Origin: Thermostichus sp047461615
GTDB lineage: Bacteria > Cyanobacteriota > Cyanobacteriia > Thermostichales > Thermostichaceae
Assembly: GCF_047461615.1 (NCBI RefSeq)
Contig: NZ_JANSHI010000009.1
Coordinates: 39,228 to 103,227 of the forward strand
DNA length: 64,000 nt
Direction: 5' to 3'
Part shown: one piece after another, positions 17,069 to 25,325 of the stretch
Layout of the letters: each line of letters begins with the position of its first letter
Numbering within the stretch: the first letter of the stretch is position 1
Notes under the pieces: model-generated
The model's database searches: none
What the model was told of the DNA's origin: nothing
The model's input: the letters and a program-made list of their open reading frames with translations, nothing else
Translations under genes and position numbers: made by a program

Positions 17069-17464
17069 ATGAACTCGATTGTTTTGATGGGGGAGGTAGC
17101 GAGCGAGCCAGAGCTGCGCTACACACCTGACAACTTGGCAGTTGCCTCTTTGCTCTTGCGCTTCCCCAGCTCGCGCCCAGAGGAGCCGCCCTACCAGGTG
17201 CGGGTTTCCTCTTTTGGGGAGCTGGCCCAGCGGGTGGTGGATACCTGTCGGGTGGGGGATCAGATCACGGTAGAGGGTCAGCTGCACATGAATGTGGTGG
17301 AGCGAGATGGACGCAAGGAAAAGCTGGCGGAGATTACTGCCCGCCGCATTCATCAACTCAGCCCTGCTCGCGTTCTCTCCCTCACCGAGATGGGCGAGTC
17401 AAGCGGGGAGCCTGGGGAAGAAGATGCTGCCCCTCCGCTCAACCCAGACGAGGTTCCGTTCTAG
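17069..17464 (+). CDS. ssb: Single-stranded DNA-binding protein (OB fold)
   Basis: Binds single-stranded DNA in replication and repair. The 131 residues begin MNSIVLMGEVASEPELRYTP, the OB-fold opening. VGDQITVEGQLHMNVVERDG and EITARRIHQL follow. The low-complexity tail ends DEVPF, the acidic tip that docks partner proteins. It is more diverged than standard SSB and resembles the second cyanobacterial SSB-like type. Its place after rpsF supports the call. The ATG at 17069 fits the family start. Confidence 0.87.
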   Translation: MNSIVLMGEVASEPELRYTPDNLAVASLLLRFPSSRPEEPPYQVRVSSFGELAQRVVDTCRVGDQITVEGQLHMNVVERDGRKEKLAEITARRIHQLSPARVLSLTEMGESSGEPGEEDAAPPLNPDEVPF

Positions 17465-17576
17465 CCCTAGGGATCTCCTACTTGGCTAGGTAAGGGGGTT
17501 TAGGTTTCGCCCGCCCCCCAGGAGGATAGGTTGCTCCTTATTGCCAAGAGAGACTCATGCGGTCGAGGAAATCGGT

Positions 17577-18110
17577 ATGTTCAAAAGGATTCTGGTGGCA
17601 GTGGATCGGTCGGAGCTGAGCGAAGGGGTATTTCAAGGGGCTCTGCAGGTGGCAAAAGCCATGCAGGCCGAGATGATGATCCTCCATGTTCTGTCTCAGG
17701 AAGAACCCGGTGCCCCGGAGCCCCCTATGATTCTGGGCATGGATTACAGCTCTGCTCTCAGTGCTGAGCTGTGGCAGTCCTACCGGGAGCAGTGCGCCAT
17801 TTTCGAGCAAAACCAGATGAACTATCTGCGCTCGCTGGCGGAAAAAGCGACTGAGGAGGGAGTTCGGGCTGAATGCAACCTCAGCTACGGCAGCCCTGGC
17901 CGGGTTATCTGCGACTTGGCCCGCTCCTGGAAAGCCGACCTCATTGTGGTGGGTCGCCGTGGCTACTCTGGGCTAAGCGAGCTATTTTTGGGCAGCGTCA
18001 GCAACTACGTGCTCCACCGCGCCCCCTGCTCAGTTCTCACCATCCAGGGGGAGACCCTGAAGAAGGGATCCCAGCCCCAGGCAAACCAGGTGGCTGCCCC
18101 GCCCTCCTAG
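17577..18110 (+). CDS. Universal stress protein (UspA family)
   Basis: A cytosolic UspA-fold protein of 177 residues. MFKRILVAVDRSELSEGVF is the typical first strand and helix, and the ATP-type motif GRRGYSGLSELFLGSVSNYV with HRAPCSVLTI is intact (G-2x-G-9x-G-S/T pattern), suggesting nucleotide binding. The start ATG at 17577 is preceded by GAGGAA. The C-terminus has an extra proline-containing tail. Its stop interlocks with that of the convergent DUF4340 gene in a shared CTAG. The specific stress role is unknown. Confidence 0.9.
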   Translation: MFKRILVAVDRSELSEGVFQGALQVAKAMQAEMMILHVLSQEEPGAPEPPMILGMDYSSALSAELWQSYREQCAIFEQNQMNYLRSLAEKATEEGVRAECNLSYGSPGRVICDLARSWKADLIVVGRRGYSGLSELFLGSVSNYVLHRAPCSVLTIQGETLKKGSQPQANQVAAPPS

Positions 18111-19516
18111 GGCGAAGCGGTGGGGGTTGGCGTTCCTTCCTCTGCCCCTTTCTCCTCCAGAAGACGCTTGACTTCTGTTTCAATGCTGTTGAAGGTGCTA
18201 AGGTCAAGCACGGCGATATCGGGCTGGCGGCTGCTGCGAGCGTAGGCCCGCAGGCCAGCAGAGCTTAGGCTCAGGGTCAAAGGCTCCTGCTCCGTCTCAG
18301 GCTTGGGTGCAATGTCAAGGGTAAGGTCGGGAGCAGCTAGGGCCTTTTGAGCCTCGGGATCGGTTGCGGGCACGAACTCCTTGGCGCGGGCAGCGTTGAG
18401 GCTGGCAAAGAGGGAGCTGAGGTTGACTACCTGGCCGGGCCGTTCTGGGTTTTCCCAGCGCACCTCCAGGGATCCCTTCTCCTGGGGCAGAGGGTTGAGG
18501 GTAACTCGCTCCTCCAGCAACTCCAGGGTAACTTGACCTACCTGGTTGGGGTTGAGGCGGGCGAGGCGGTGATCCCGCAGCTCCTCTAGGTCAGCGCGGA
18601 GGATGTCGGCAGTGCTGGTGAGAAGGGTAGCCACCGCCGGGTGCTCAGAGGTGATGACGTACACTTGGCCCTCTTTTTCCGAGCCCAAGGCTACGCTCAG
18701 GGTTTTGCCGTCCTTAAGCTCAACGGTTAGCTGGGCAGAAGGCTGCTCCAGACCATAGGAAGCTAGCTCCGTCTTGGTTTCAGCCGGAAACTCCACCGCT
18801 TGCAGGCGAGACAGCGTACTGAGCAGACGGTCGACATTGAGGTCATCAGCAGGCAGCACCCGGGGCTCGACGATCTGCCAAGTCTCTTCCTGCCGCTGCA
18901 AACGGACAACCTCTGCCTCGGCTAGTTGCACTTGGAGAGACTTCACCGCTGCCCTATCAAAGCTCAGCAGGGTTTTGTCCCGCAAAGCCAAGAGGGAAGG
19001 CAGCAGGGATCCCTTTTGGCTGCTGGCAAGAAGCACTACTTTTCCCCCTTCGGGCTGGGCGTAGAAGCCGGAGCCGTCGAAGTTGTCATTGCCGATGGCC
19101 AGCCGGTAGGGCTCCCCTTCTTTGGGGAAGAGGGCAATCTGCTGGCGCGGCTGATCCAGGCCAAAAGCAGCTAGATCGTTAGCTTCCTCCAAGGTTAGCT
19201 GAGGCGTGAGGCGGGAGAAGGTGTTGAGCAACTGCTCCACCGGGAAGTCCAGCGCCGCTGACTGGATAGGCTGGCGGATGCGCCAACGGGATCCCTTTTC
19301 TCCTTCCGGGGTCCGCTCCAGGAGGATAACTTCTGGCTGGCTGTCTTTCTGCTGGCGGATCTCGATGCGGGCAATGGTGTCGGGGGCAAAGTGGAAGAGC
19401 CGCGCCCGCTCCGCCTGCTGCTGCTGGCGCAGTTGCTGAAAGCTGTCAAGGAGGAAATACCCCAGAAGAGCAGCCACTGCCAAGCCCAAGAGAATCCAAG
19501 TGCTGCGCTTGAACAT
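18107..19516 (-). CDS. DUF4340 protein, last gene of a Gld-like ABC cluster
   Basis: A 469-residue protein with one N-terminal membrane segment (WILLGLAVAALLGYFLL) and a large domain likely outside the cytoplasm. It contains two repeated DUF4340-type units recognisable by similar phrases: DLAAFGLDQPRQQIALF and ELASYGLEQPSAQLTVEL, each followed by a strand with G-N/S acid residues (LAIGNDN, VALGSEK). DUF4340 proteins are typically found with GldG-like and ABC-2 transporter genes, as here. The exact function is unknown; an auxiliary role in an export complex is inferred from context. The C-terminus ends in a Pro-Thr-rich tail. It is the fourth gene of a minus-strand run starting near 22920. Confidence 0.82.
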   Translation of the reverse strand: MFKRSTWILLGLAVAALLGYFLLDSFQQLRQQQQAERARLFHFAPDTIARIEIRQQKDSQPEVILLERTPEGEKGSRWRIRQPIQSAALDFPVEQLLNTFSRLTPQLTLEEANDLAAFGLDQPRQQIALFPKEGEPYRLAIGNDNFDGSGFYAQPEGGKVVLLASSQKGSLLPSLLALRDKTLLSFDRAAVKSLQVQLAEAEVVRLQRQEETWQIVEPRVLPADDLNVDRLLSTLSRLQAVEFPAETKTELASYGLEQPSAQLTVELKDGKTLSVALGSEKEGQVYVITSEHPAVATLLTSTADILRADLEELRDHRLARLNPNQVGQVTLELLEERVTLNPLPQEKGSLEVRWENPERPGQVVNLSSLFASLNAARAKEFVPATDPEAQKALAAPDLTLDIAPKPETEQEPLTLSLSSAGLRAYARSSRQPDIAVLDLSTFNSIETEVKRLLEEKGAEEGTPTPTASP

Positions 19517-19534
19517 GCTTGTCCTCCTCCCGCT

Positions 19535-21109
19535 CTACCGCCTTTGCCACCAGAGCACAGCTCCCGATCCCAACGCCACCAGCGGCAGCAGCACTGTTGA
19601 TCCCAGGATCAGCCAGCGGAAGTTTTGTTCCGTCAACGTGAGACGGCGGTCGGTAATGGACTTGGGGCGGATGGAGATTTGTTCCGTTCGCTCAGCAAGC
19701 CAGTTGAGGGTGTTGAGGAAAAGATCGCGGTTGCCCTGCTGCCGCAAGTTGCCGTTGAGGGCAAAGTTGACATTGCCAACCACCACCAAGCGGGCCTCTG
19801 GCGGCGCCCCCTGGGATTCTGACTCCTTCTTCTCGCTATCTAGGCGGCGGGTCAAGGCTACGCCCAAGGTAAGGGGGCCGGGCTTGTCTTGATCTGGCTC
19901 AAACTGCAGCGGGCCGCCTTCCAGATTGGGGCTGGTTTCCCCCCAACTCTGGGGGCTGCTGCGCAGCAGAGGGGTGGCTTGGATCCCTTGCCGCTCCTGG
20001 GTTTCCACCGAGCGAGCTAGAGGGAAAAGGGTCATCAGCCGCTGGGCAGCTAGCGGGGCAGTGATGGGGTGATCCCCGTAGTCCGTAACCAAGGCTACAG
20101 CTGGCCCTGTCCCCAGAAGCTGGCTGATGCTGCTGACCTCCAGGATGAGGTCATCCTTTAGAACCACGCCCCACTCTTGCAGCAAGGGATCCAGGCCGGC
20201 ATCCACCCGCGGCCCAATCAAGACCAGCAGCCGCCCTCCCTTGGCCAGGTAGTTTTGCAGCTTCTCCACCTCGCCAGGAAACAGAGCCCGCTGCGGCCCC
20301 GCCAACACCAGTACATCTGCCTCCTCGGGGATCTCGGCCTGGACAAGGTTCAAGGTCTCTACTCGATAGCCCTCCTGCTTGAGAGCTGCCACCGCCTGGG
20401 CCAGGGTTGGGGTGCCCTCTCGAGCTTCCAGGCTTACTTCCCCATGTCCCTGGACAAAATAGGCCACCACCTCGCCGCGGTTGACCACCTTGGCCAGCAC
20501 CGGGGTGAGCTTACTCTCCAACTCAGGGGCGGGTGGCTGGGGCAGTTGCTGGCGGCTGTTTCCAGCTTCCACCACCAGCGTGTTGTTTTGGGTTACCTGC
20601 AGCCGCTGGACGGTGAGAGGATCGCGGTTGGGATCGACAAACTCAAACTGGAAGCGGTCGGGGTTGAGGCGGCGGTAGCGCTCCAGCTGTTCCCGCAGGT
20701 TGGGATCGGGAGCGGTGGTTACCGCCCAGACTTTAACAGGTTGCGCCAGTCCCTGCACCAGCTGTCGGGTCTGAGGCGACAGGGTAAACAGGCCTTCCTC
20801 GGTGAGATCCAGGCGCAGGTCGTAGCGCACCGCCACCACATTCACCAGCACCAGAATGACGGCCATAGCCGTCACCGCCACCAGGATGTTGGCGTTGGTT
20901 TGAGTAGAGCGCAGGCCCAGGAAGACGCCGACTTCCCGTTGGTGGGTGAGGCCCCACACCACCACTAGGGCCAGGCCTGCTACCAGCAGGCTCAGCGGCA
21001 CAGCCGTCCAGCCCGTGAGGATAGCCCCCACCACTAGCCCAATGGCGATGACGCCCAGCCCAAGGATCCCCGTCCAATCTGCAAGTACCCGCCAATCCTT
21101 CATCAGCAC
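19535..21109 (-). CDS. GldG-like ABC transporter auxiliary protein
   Basis: A 524-residue membrane protein. Three N-terminal hydrophobic segments (about residues 10-100) lead into a large domain with RYDLRLDLTEEGLFTLSPQT, the signature of GldG/ABC-type uncharacterised transport proteins. The segment AYFVQGHGEVSL and the GPRVDAGLDPLL-like block fit the family, and a final membrane helix (WLILGSTVLLPLVALGSGAVLWW) anchors the C-terminus. In Bacteroidetes, GldG acts with GldF and GldA in gliding; in cyanobacteria the role is not established. It lies between the permease gene and the DUF4340 gene with 18-base gaps on each side, strongly implying one operon. Confidence 0.86.
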   Translation of the reverse strand: MLMKDWRVLADWTGILGLGVIAIGLVVGAILTGWTAVPLSLLVAGLALVVVWGLTHQREVGVFLGLRSTQTNANILVAVTAMAVILVLVNVVAVRYDLRLDLTEEGLFTLSPQTRQLVQGLAQPVKVWAVTTAPDPNLREQLERYRRLNPDRFQFEFVDPNRDPLTVQRLQVTQNNTLVVEAGNSRQQLPQPPAPELESKLTPVLAKVVNRGEVVAYFVQGHGEVSLEAREGTPTLAQAVAALKQEGYRVETLNLVQAEIPEEADVLVLAGPQRALFPGEVEKLQNYLAKGGRLLVLIGPRVDAGLDPLLQEWGVVLKDDLILEVSSISQLLGTGPAVALVTDYGDHPITAPLAAQRLMTLFPLARSVETQERQGIQATPLLRSSPQSWGETSPNLEGGPLQFEPDQDKPGPLTLGVALTRRLDSEKKESESQGAPPEARLVVVGNVNFALNGNLRQQGNRDLFLNTLNWLAERTEQISIRPKSITDRRLTLTEQNFRWLILGSTVLLPLVALGSGAVLWWQRR

Positions 21110-21127
21110 ACGTCTCCCACGACAACC

Positions 21128-21913
21128 CTAGCCTTGCTGCCAGCGCAGGCTTTCCACCGCTTGCACCGTGGCAAACAACCCCAGCAGGATGATGCTGAGG
21201 AAAAGGACGATGCTACTGCTGCTGAGGATCCCTTGCACCCAGTTGCTGTACTGCTGCAGCAGCGAGACATGCCGCAGGGTAGCGGCAATCCACGTGTTTT
21301 CCTGGCCCGCTGCAGCGTCGATGACCCAGAGCAGCAGGATGAGCCCAAAGGTGGCCACTGCAGCAATGAGGGTGCTGTCGGTTAGGGAAGAGATGAACAA
21401 CCCCAAAGCCATGACGCTGCCGGCCAGCAAAGCAAGCCCCACATAGCCCATCAGGGTTAGGCGGTAGTCCACTGCTGGGTTAGAACTGCTCAGCACCAGC
21501 ACGTGGTAAACCAGCGGCGGCAGCAGCAAGGTAATGAAGAACACCCACACCGCCAGCCACTTGCCCAGGGCCACCTCCAGGTTGGTAATGGGGGAAGTGG
21601 CCAGCAGCTCCATGGTGCCCCGCCGCCGCTCTTCGGCATAGGAGCTCATGGTGAAGATGGGCAATAGAAATAAGGAAAGGGTGCCCAGCAGATTGAGAAA
21701 CTGCTGCGACAGGATGGTGGCAGCATCAAAAGGGTTCTCCTGGCCAAACTGGGCAAACAGATCCACCTGCTGGGAAAAATTGATGACCCGCACCAAGATG
21801 TTGACAAAGAAAAACCCCGCCAGCCCCCAAAACACTGCCGCCACCACATAGGCAATGGGGGAGGTGAAGTAGCCGCGCAGCTCTTTGCGGAAAATGGCAA
21901 CCACGCCGTTCAT
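21128..21913 (-). CDS. ABC-2 type permease (GldF-like)
   Basis: The membrane subunit of an ABC exporter. The 261 residues contain about six hydrophobic segments. The N-terminus RKELRGYFTSPIAYVVAAVF and the cytoplasmic EERRRGTMELLATSPI (the ABC-2 coupling motif) are characteristic, and ALGKWLAVWVFFITLLLPP follows. The start ATG overlaps the stop of the ATPase gene by four bases (ATGA), so synthesis is probably coupled. Cargo is unknown. Together with the downstream GldG-like and DUF4340 genes it fits the complex auxiliary-protein type of ABC-2 system. Confidence 0.88.
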   Translation of the reverse strand: MNGVVAIFRKELRGYFTSPIAYVVAAVFWGLAGFFFVNILVRVINFSQQVDLFAQFGQENPFDAATILSQQFLNLLGTLSLFLLPIFTMSSYAEERRRGTMELLATSPITNLEVALGKWLAVWVFFITLLLPPLVYHVLVLSSSNPAVDYRLTLMGYVGLALLAGSVMALGLFISSLTDSTLIAAVATFGLILLLWVIDAAAGQENTWIAATLRHVSLLQQYSNWVQGILSSSSIVLFLSIILLGLFATVQAVESLRWQQG

Positions 21914-22920
21914 GCCGCTTCCTCCAACGCGCCTGCTGCTTCCTCTTGGGTGGTGAGCTGCAGGAAAATTTCTTCCAGAGAAGCCTGAGGACGGCCAATC
22001 TCGTAGAGGTCGATCCCTGCCTGCACCAGAGCCCTGGCCACCTCTGGGATCCAGCCCTCTGCGGAAGCATTGCTCTTGAGCTGCAGCTGCCAGCGAGGGG
22101 GATCCGCGGCCAAGGGCTGTACACTTACCACCTCCACGTGCAGCAGGTTCTGCAGAGCTGCTCGAATGGCCGCTTCCTCGGCTGCCCCCACCACCAGCTT
22201 TGCCTGCTGCCGATCCTGCAGCTGAGCCGTCAGCTCAGCGGGCGTGCCGACAGCTGCCACCTGGCCGCGGTTGATAATCACCACCCGGTCGCAGGTCATG
22301 CTTACCTCCGGCAGGATGTGGGTGGAGAGGATAATGGTGTGCTCTCCTGCCAGGCTTTTGATTAGGTTGCGCACTTCGATAATCTGCTTGGGATCCAGCC
22401 CAATGGTGGGCTCGTCGAGGATGATCACCGGCGGGTCGTGCACCAGAGCTTGGGCCAGGCCCACCCGCTGCTTGTACCCCTTGGAGAGCTTGCGGATAAG
22501 GGTGTGGCGCCTGTCTTCCAGACTGCAGCGGCGGATGACCTCGTCTACTCGCCTAGGTCGGTCACCGGCACTGACCCGCTTGATCTGGGCCACAAAGTGC
22601 AGATAGGCCTCCACCGTCATATCGGGGTAGAGGGGCGGGTTTTCCGGCAAATATCCAATGCGCTGCCGCACCGCCATCGGGTTTTCGTGCACATCAAACC
22701 CAGCCACCCGCGCCGTTCCTTCCGTAGCAGGTAGATACCCTGCCAAAATGCGCATCGAGGTGGTCTTGCCGGCGCCGTTGGGCCCCAAAAACCCCATGAT
22801 CTCGCCGGCATTGACCTGGAAAGAAATATCGCGGATGGCGGTAAAGCGGCCGTAGGTTTTGCTGAGGTGCTCCACTTCAATGGCAGCTCTGGCTACTGGA
22901 GCCGTGGGTAAACTGGTCAT
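21910..22920 (-). CDS. ABC transporter ATP-binding protein (GldA/CcmA-type)
   Basis: The ATPase that powers the adjacent permease. It has Walker A GPNGAGKTT, the Q-loop region GYLPENPPLYPDMTVE, the signature LSKGYKQRVGLAQAL and Walker B VIILDEPTIGLDPKQ, followed by the H-loop THILPE. An additional C-terminal domain of about 100 residues is common in exporter ATPases. I chose the ATG at 22920 (MTSLPTAPVARAAIEVEHLSK) because GAGGAAG precedes it; an in-frame start at 23040 would add 40 residues with no family support. It is the first gene of the four-gene run. Substrate is unknown. Confidence 0.9.
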   Translation of the reverse strand: MTSLPTAPVARAAIEVEHLSKTYGRFTAIRDISFQVNAGEIMGFLGPNGAGKTTSMRILAGYLPATEGTARVAGFDVHENPMAVRQRIGYLPENPPLYPDMTVEAYLHFVAQIKRVSAGDRPRRVDEVIRRCSLEDRRHTLIRKLSKGYKQRVGLAQALVHDPPVIILDEPTIGLDPKQIIEVRNLIKSLAGEHTIILSTHILPEVSMTCDRVVIINRGQVAAVGTPAELTAQLQDRQQAKLVVGAAEEAAIRAALQNLLHVEVVSVQPLAADPPRWQLQLKSNASAEGWIPEVARALVQAGIDLYEIGRPQASLEEIFLQLTTQEEAAGALEEAA

Positions 22921-23058
22921 TGGCGCTTCCTCGCCTAGAGAGTTAGCGGCAGTTGCTGGCCTAGAAGGCCTAAGGCAGACGCCGAGGCCATCTGCAAACT
23001 TAGCATAGCGACGCTCAGCAGGAGCACAGGGGATCCCCATCCCCCTTTTGGTGGGGAC

Positions 23059-24105
23059 TCAAGGCGCTAGGGATCCCCACTCCTCCAGCCCCAAGACCCG
23101 GCTCTCCCCAGGGCGGGCCGCTACCACCTCCCCAATGGGGAAGGCTTCGGGGAGCAAGGATCTCACCCGATTCTCCTCCTCAGGAGGGATCACCAGCACG
23201 TAGCCCACCCCCAAGTTGAAGGTGTTGAACATCTCCAAGGTTTCCACCTGGCCCTGTTCCTGCAGCCAGAGAAACTCCGGCGGAACTTGCCAACTGTGGG
23301 GCTCTATCCGCGCCGCCTGGTCAGGAGCCAAACAACGGGGCAGGTTTTCCGGGATGCCGCCGCCGGTGATGTGGGCCATGCCGTGGAGCTTGACCCCTGC
23401 TGCCTGGAGTTTCTGCACTGCCTGGACATAGATGCGGGTGGGGGTGAGAAACACCTCTGCCAACGGTCGATCCCAGCCAGGGGGTTGGTAATCCCAAGGC
23501 CAGCGCCGCTCGGCCACAATGTGCCGCACCAGGCTAAAGCCGTTGCTGTGGAGGCCGCTGCTGGGCAAGGCCCACAGCCGATCCCCCAACTGCACCCGCG
23601 CCGTGTCTAGGATATCTGCCTTGTCCACGATCCCGACACAAAATCCTGCCAGGTCGTACTTTCCAGGCAGGTAAAATCCCGGCATCTCCGCCGTCTCCCC
23701 TCCCAGCAGTTGGCATCCGGCTTCCTGGCAGCCCGCTAAGATGCCATCGATGACTTGCCAAAGGGCTTCCAGCTCCAGCTTGCCAGTGGCAATGTAGTCC
23801 AGGAAAAACAGCGGCCTGGCTCCCACCGTCAGCACATCGTTGACACACATGGCCACCAGGTCGATGCCGACGCCGCGGTGCTGCCCCCACTGCTGGGCAA
23901 TCTCCAGCTTGGTCCCCACTCCATCGGCAGCGGCAACCAGCACCGGAGCAAGGTAGCTCTTTGGCAACTCAAACAAGCCGGCAAAGCCGCCAATGCCCCC
24001 CAAAAGTCCTGGGGAACCTGCACCAAACCGCTCAACGCGCTCCCGAATCCCTTGGACAAAAGCGCGTCCGCGAGCGATGTCAACCCCTGCTGAGCGGTAG
24101 TCCAA
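23059..24105 (-). CDS. purM: Phosphoribosylformylglycinamidine cyclo-ligase (AIR synthetase)
   Basis: Catalyses the ATP-dependent ring closure of FGAM to AIR in purine synthesis. The 348-residue protein begins MDYRSAGVDIARGRAFVQGI, the PurM opening. VAAADGVGTKLEIAQQWG and GIDLVAMCVNDVLTVGARPLFFLDY are the ATP- and metal-binding strands, and GGETAEMPGFY, PSSGLHSNGFSLVR and HITGGGIPENLPR complete the family motifs. Length is typical. It is followed downstream by the ABC ATPase gene after a gap of about 140 bases and is divergent from the RlpA gene, so it is probably transcribed alone. Confidence 0.96.
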   Translation of the reverse strand: MDYRSAGVDIARGRAFVQGIRERVERFGAGSPGLLGGIGGFAGLFELPKSYLAPVLVAAADGVGTKLEIAQQWGQHRGVGIDLVAMCVNDVLTVGARPLFFLDYIATGKLELEALWQVIDGILAGCQEAGCQLLGGETAEMPGFYLPGKYDLAGFCVGIVDKADILDTARVQLGDRLWALPSSGLHSNGFSLVRHIVAERRWPWDYQPPGWDRPLAEVFLTPTRIYVQAVQKLQAAGVKLHGMAHITGGGIPENLPRCLAPDQAARIEPHSWQVPPEFLWLQEQGQVETLEMFNTFNLGVGYVLVIPPEEENRVRSLLPEAFPIGEVVAARPGESRVLGLEEWGSLAP

Positions 24106-24251
24106 GATGCCGAAAGGCCTTGTGATAACTGGGCTTGGGCTTTTGCGCCTGGGCGGGCAAACCCGTCACCTCAAAAATCCATGGTACATTAACTTCCGTT
24201 GTTTTAACCCTCGCGTTGGAAGTTGGACGAGTTGAAGAGGAGCGCGGCCTC

Positions 24252-25325
24252 ATGCGAACTCAAAAATGGCTCGGACAGGGACTGGCTCCTGCCCCCAAGC
24301 TGGGCTTGGTTAGCTGTCTCTGTGTCACAGCCTTGAGCTGGCCCGTGGGCCTGCTGAGTGAGGCAAGGGCCCAAGCGGCAGCCCGCAGGGGATCCGCCCC
24401 CACCCACGCAACAGAGTTACCGCTGGAAAATCCTTCGCTCTCTCCTGCCGCCGATCTGGTCTTTGCTCCCCAGTCCAAGTCTTCCCTTCCCGCAAAACTT
24501 GGCACCTTGAACGTGCAGGACTTTTCCCCTCAGGCAAGTTTCTCCCCGCTACCTGCAGAGCCTATCCTCAAGATTGGCGAACAGCGGCAGTCTGCTCTTC
24601 AACCCATTGCCACCCTCTACTCCTACGCAATGGACGGGCGGCAGGCAGTAACCGTCTATGTGCGGGACTTGCCCATCGTCACCTTTATCGAGCACCCTCG
24701 CTTGGAGCCGCCGCTGCTCCGGGCCAGTTCTCTTGTGGCCCAGCTCAACCAAATGGCGCAGGGATCCTTGAAAGACACCACCATCACCCTAGCTTGGACG
24801 GAGTTCCAAGGCGGGGATCCCCTCTATGCCGTTCAGGTCAACGACCAGGAACTGTTGCGCATTGACGAGGGCGTGCTGCTGGTGGATAGCCAACGCCCAG
24901 TGGATACCGCCCTTTTGGCCGCCAATAGGCTGCGCCGGCTGTTGCTGGATGCCCCTCCTCTCCCCGCTCCCGCCTTGCCGCAGCTTGCCACTCTACCTGC
25001 CAAGGCCGCTGCTCAGCCGCCGCAAAGGACAGCTCAGCAGGGTCCCCTTTTCACGGTCGAGCGAGTGCAGGAAGGGATCGCCTCCTGGTACGACCTGCAC
25101 CCCACTCGGCAGGAGATGACGGCAGCCCACCCTACTCTGCCCTTCGGGACCGAGGTGCGGGTAACCAACCTGAAAAATGGCCGCCAGGCAGTGGTGCGCA
25201 TCAACGATCGCGGCCCCTTTATCCCAGGTCGGATCATCGACCTCTCCTTGCGGGCGGCAGAAGCCCTAGGCATGGTCCGCGCAGGACTTGCCCCAGTGCG
25301 CCTGGAAGTGCTACGGCGCCGCTAG
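24252..25325 (+). CDS. RlpA-like double-psi beta-barrel protein
   Basis: An exported protein, 357 residues. The N-terminus (LGLVSCLCVTALSWPVGLLS ending ARAQA) is a signal peptide. A long Pro/Ala-rich middle precedes the C-terminal RlpA barrel: GIASWYDLHPTRQEMTAAHP, then TLPFGTEVRVTNLKNGRQAV, then INDRGPFIPGRIIDLSLRAA. RlpA proteins are septal lytic transglycosylases acting on stripped glycan. Here the usual loop between ASWY and TAAHP, normally carrying a GRxTANGE-type sequence, is replaced by a shorter one, so the catalytic acid of that loop appears to be missing. The ATG at 24252 is preferred, with GAGGAG nearby; a longer start at 24135 lacks support. Its stop abuts that of prsA. Confidence 0.85.
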   Translation: MRTQKWLGQGLAPAPKLGLVSCLCVTALSWPVGLLSEARAQAAARRGSAPTHATELPLENPSLSPAADLVFAPQSKSSLPAKLGTLNVQDFSPQASFSPLPAEPILKIGEQRQSALQPIATLYSYAMDGRQAVTVYVRDLPIVTFIEHPRLEPPLLRASSLVAQLNQMAQGSLKDTTITLAWTEFQGGDPLYAVQVNDQELLRIDEGVLLVDSQRPVDTALLAANRLRRLLLDAPPLPAPALPQLATLPAKAAAQPPQRTAQQGPLFTVERVQEGIASWYDLHPTRQEMTAAHPTLPFGTEVRVTNLKNGRQAVVRINDRGPFIPGRIIDLSLRAAEALGMVRAGLAPVRLEVLRRR

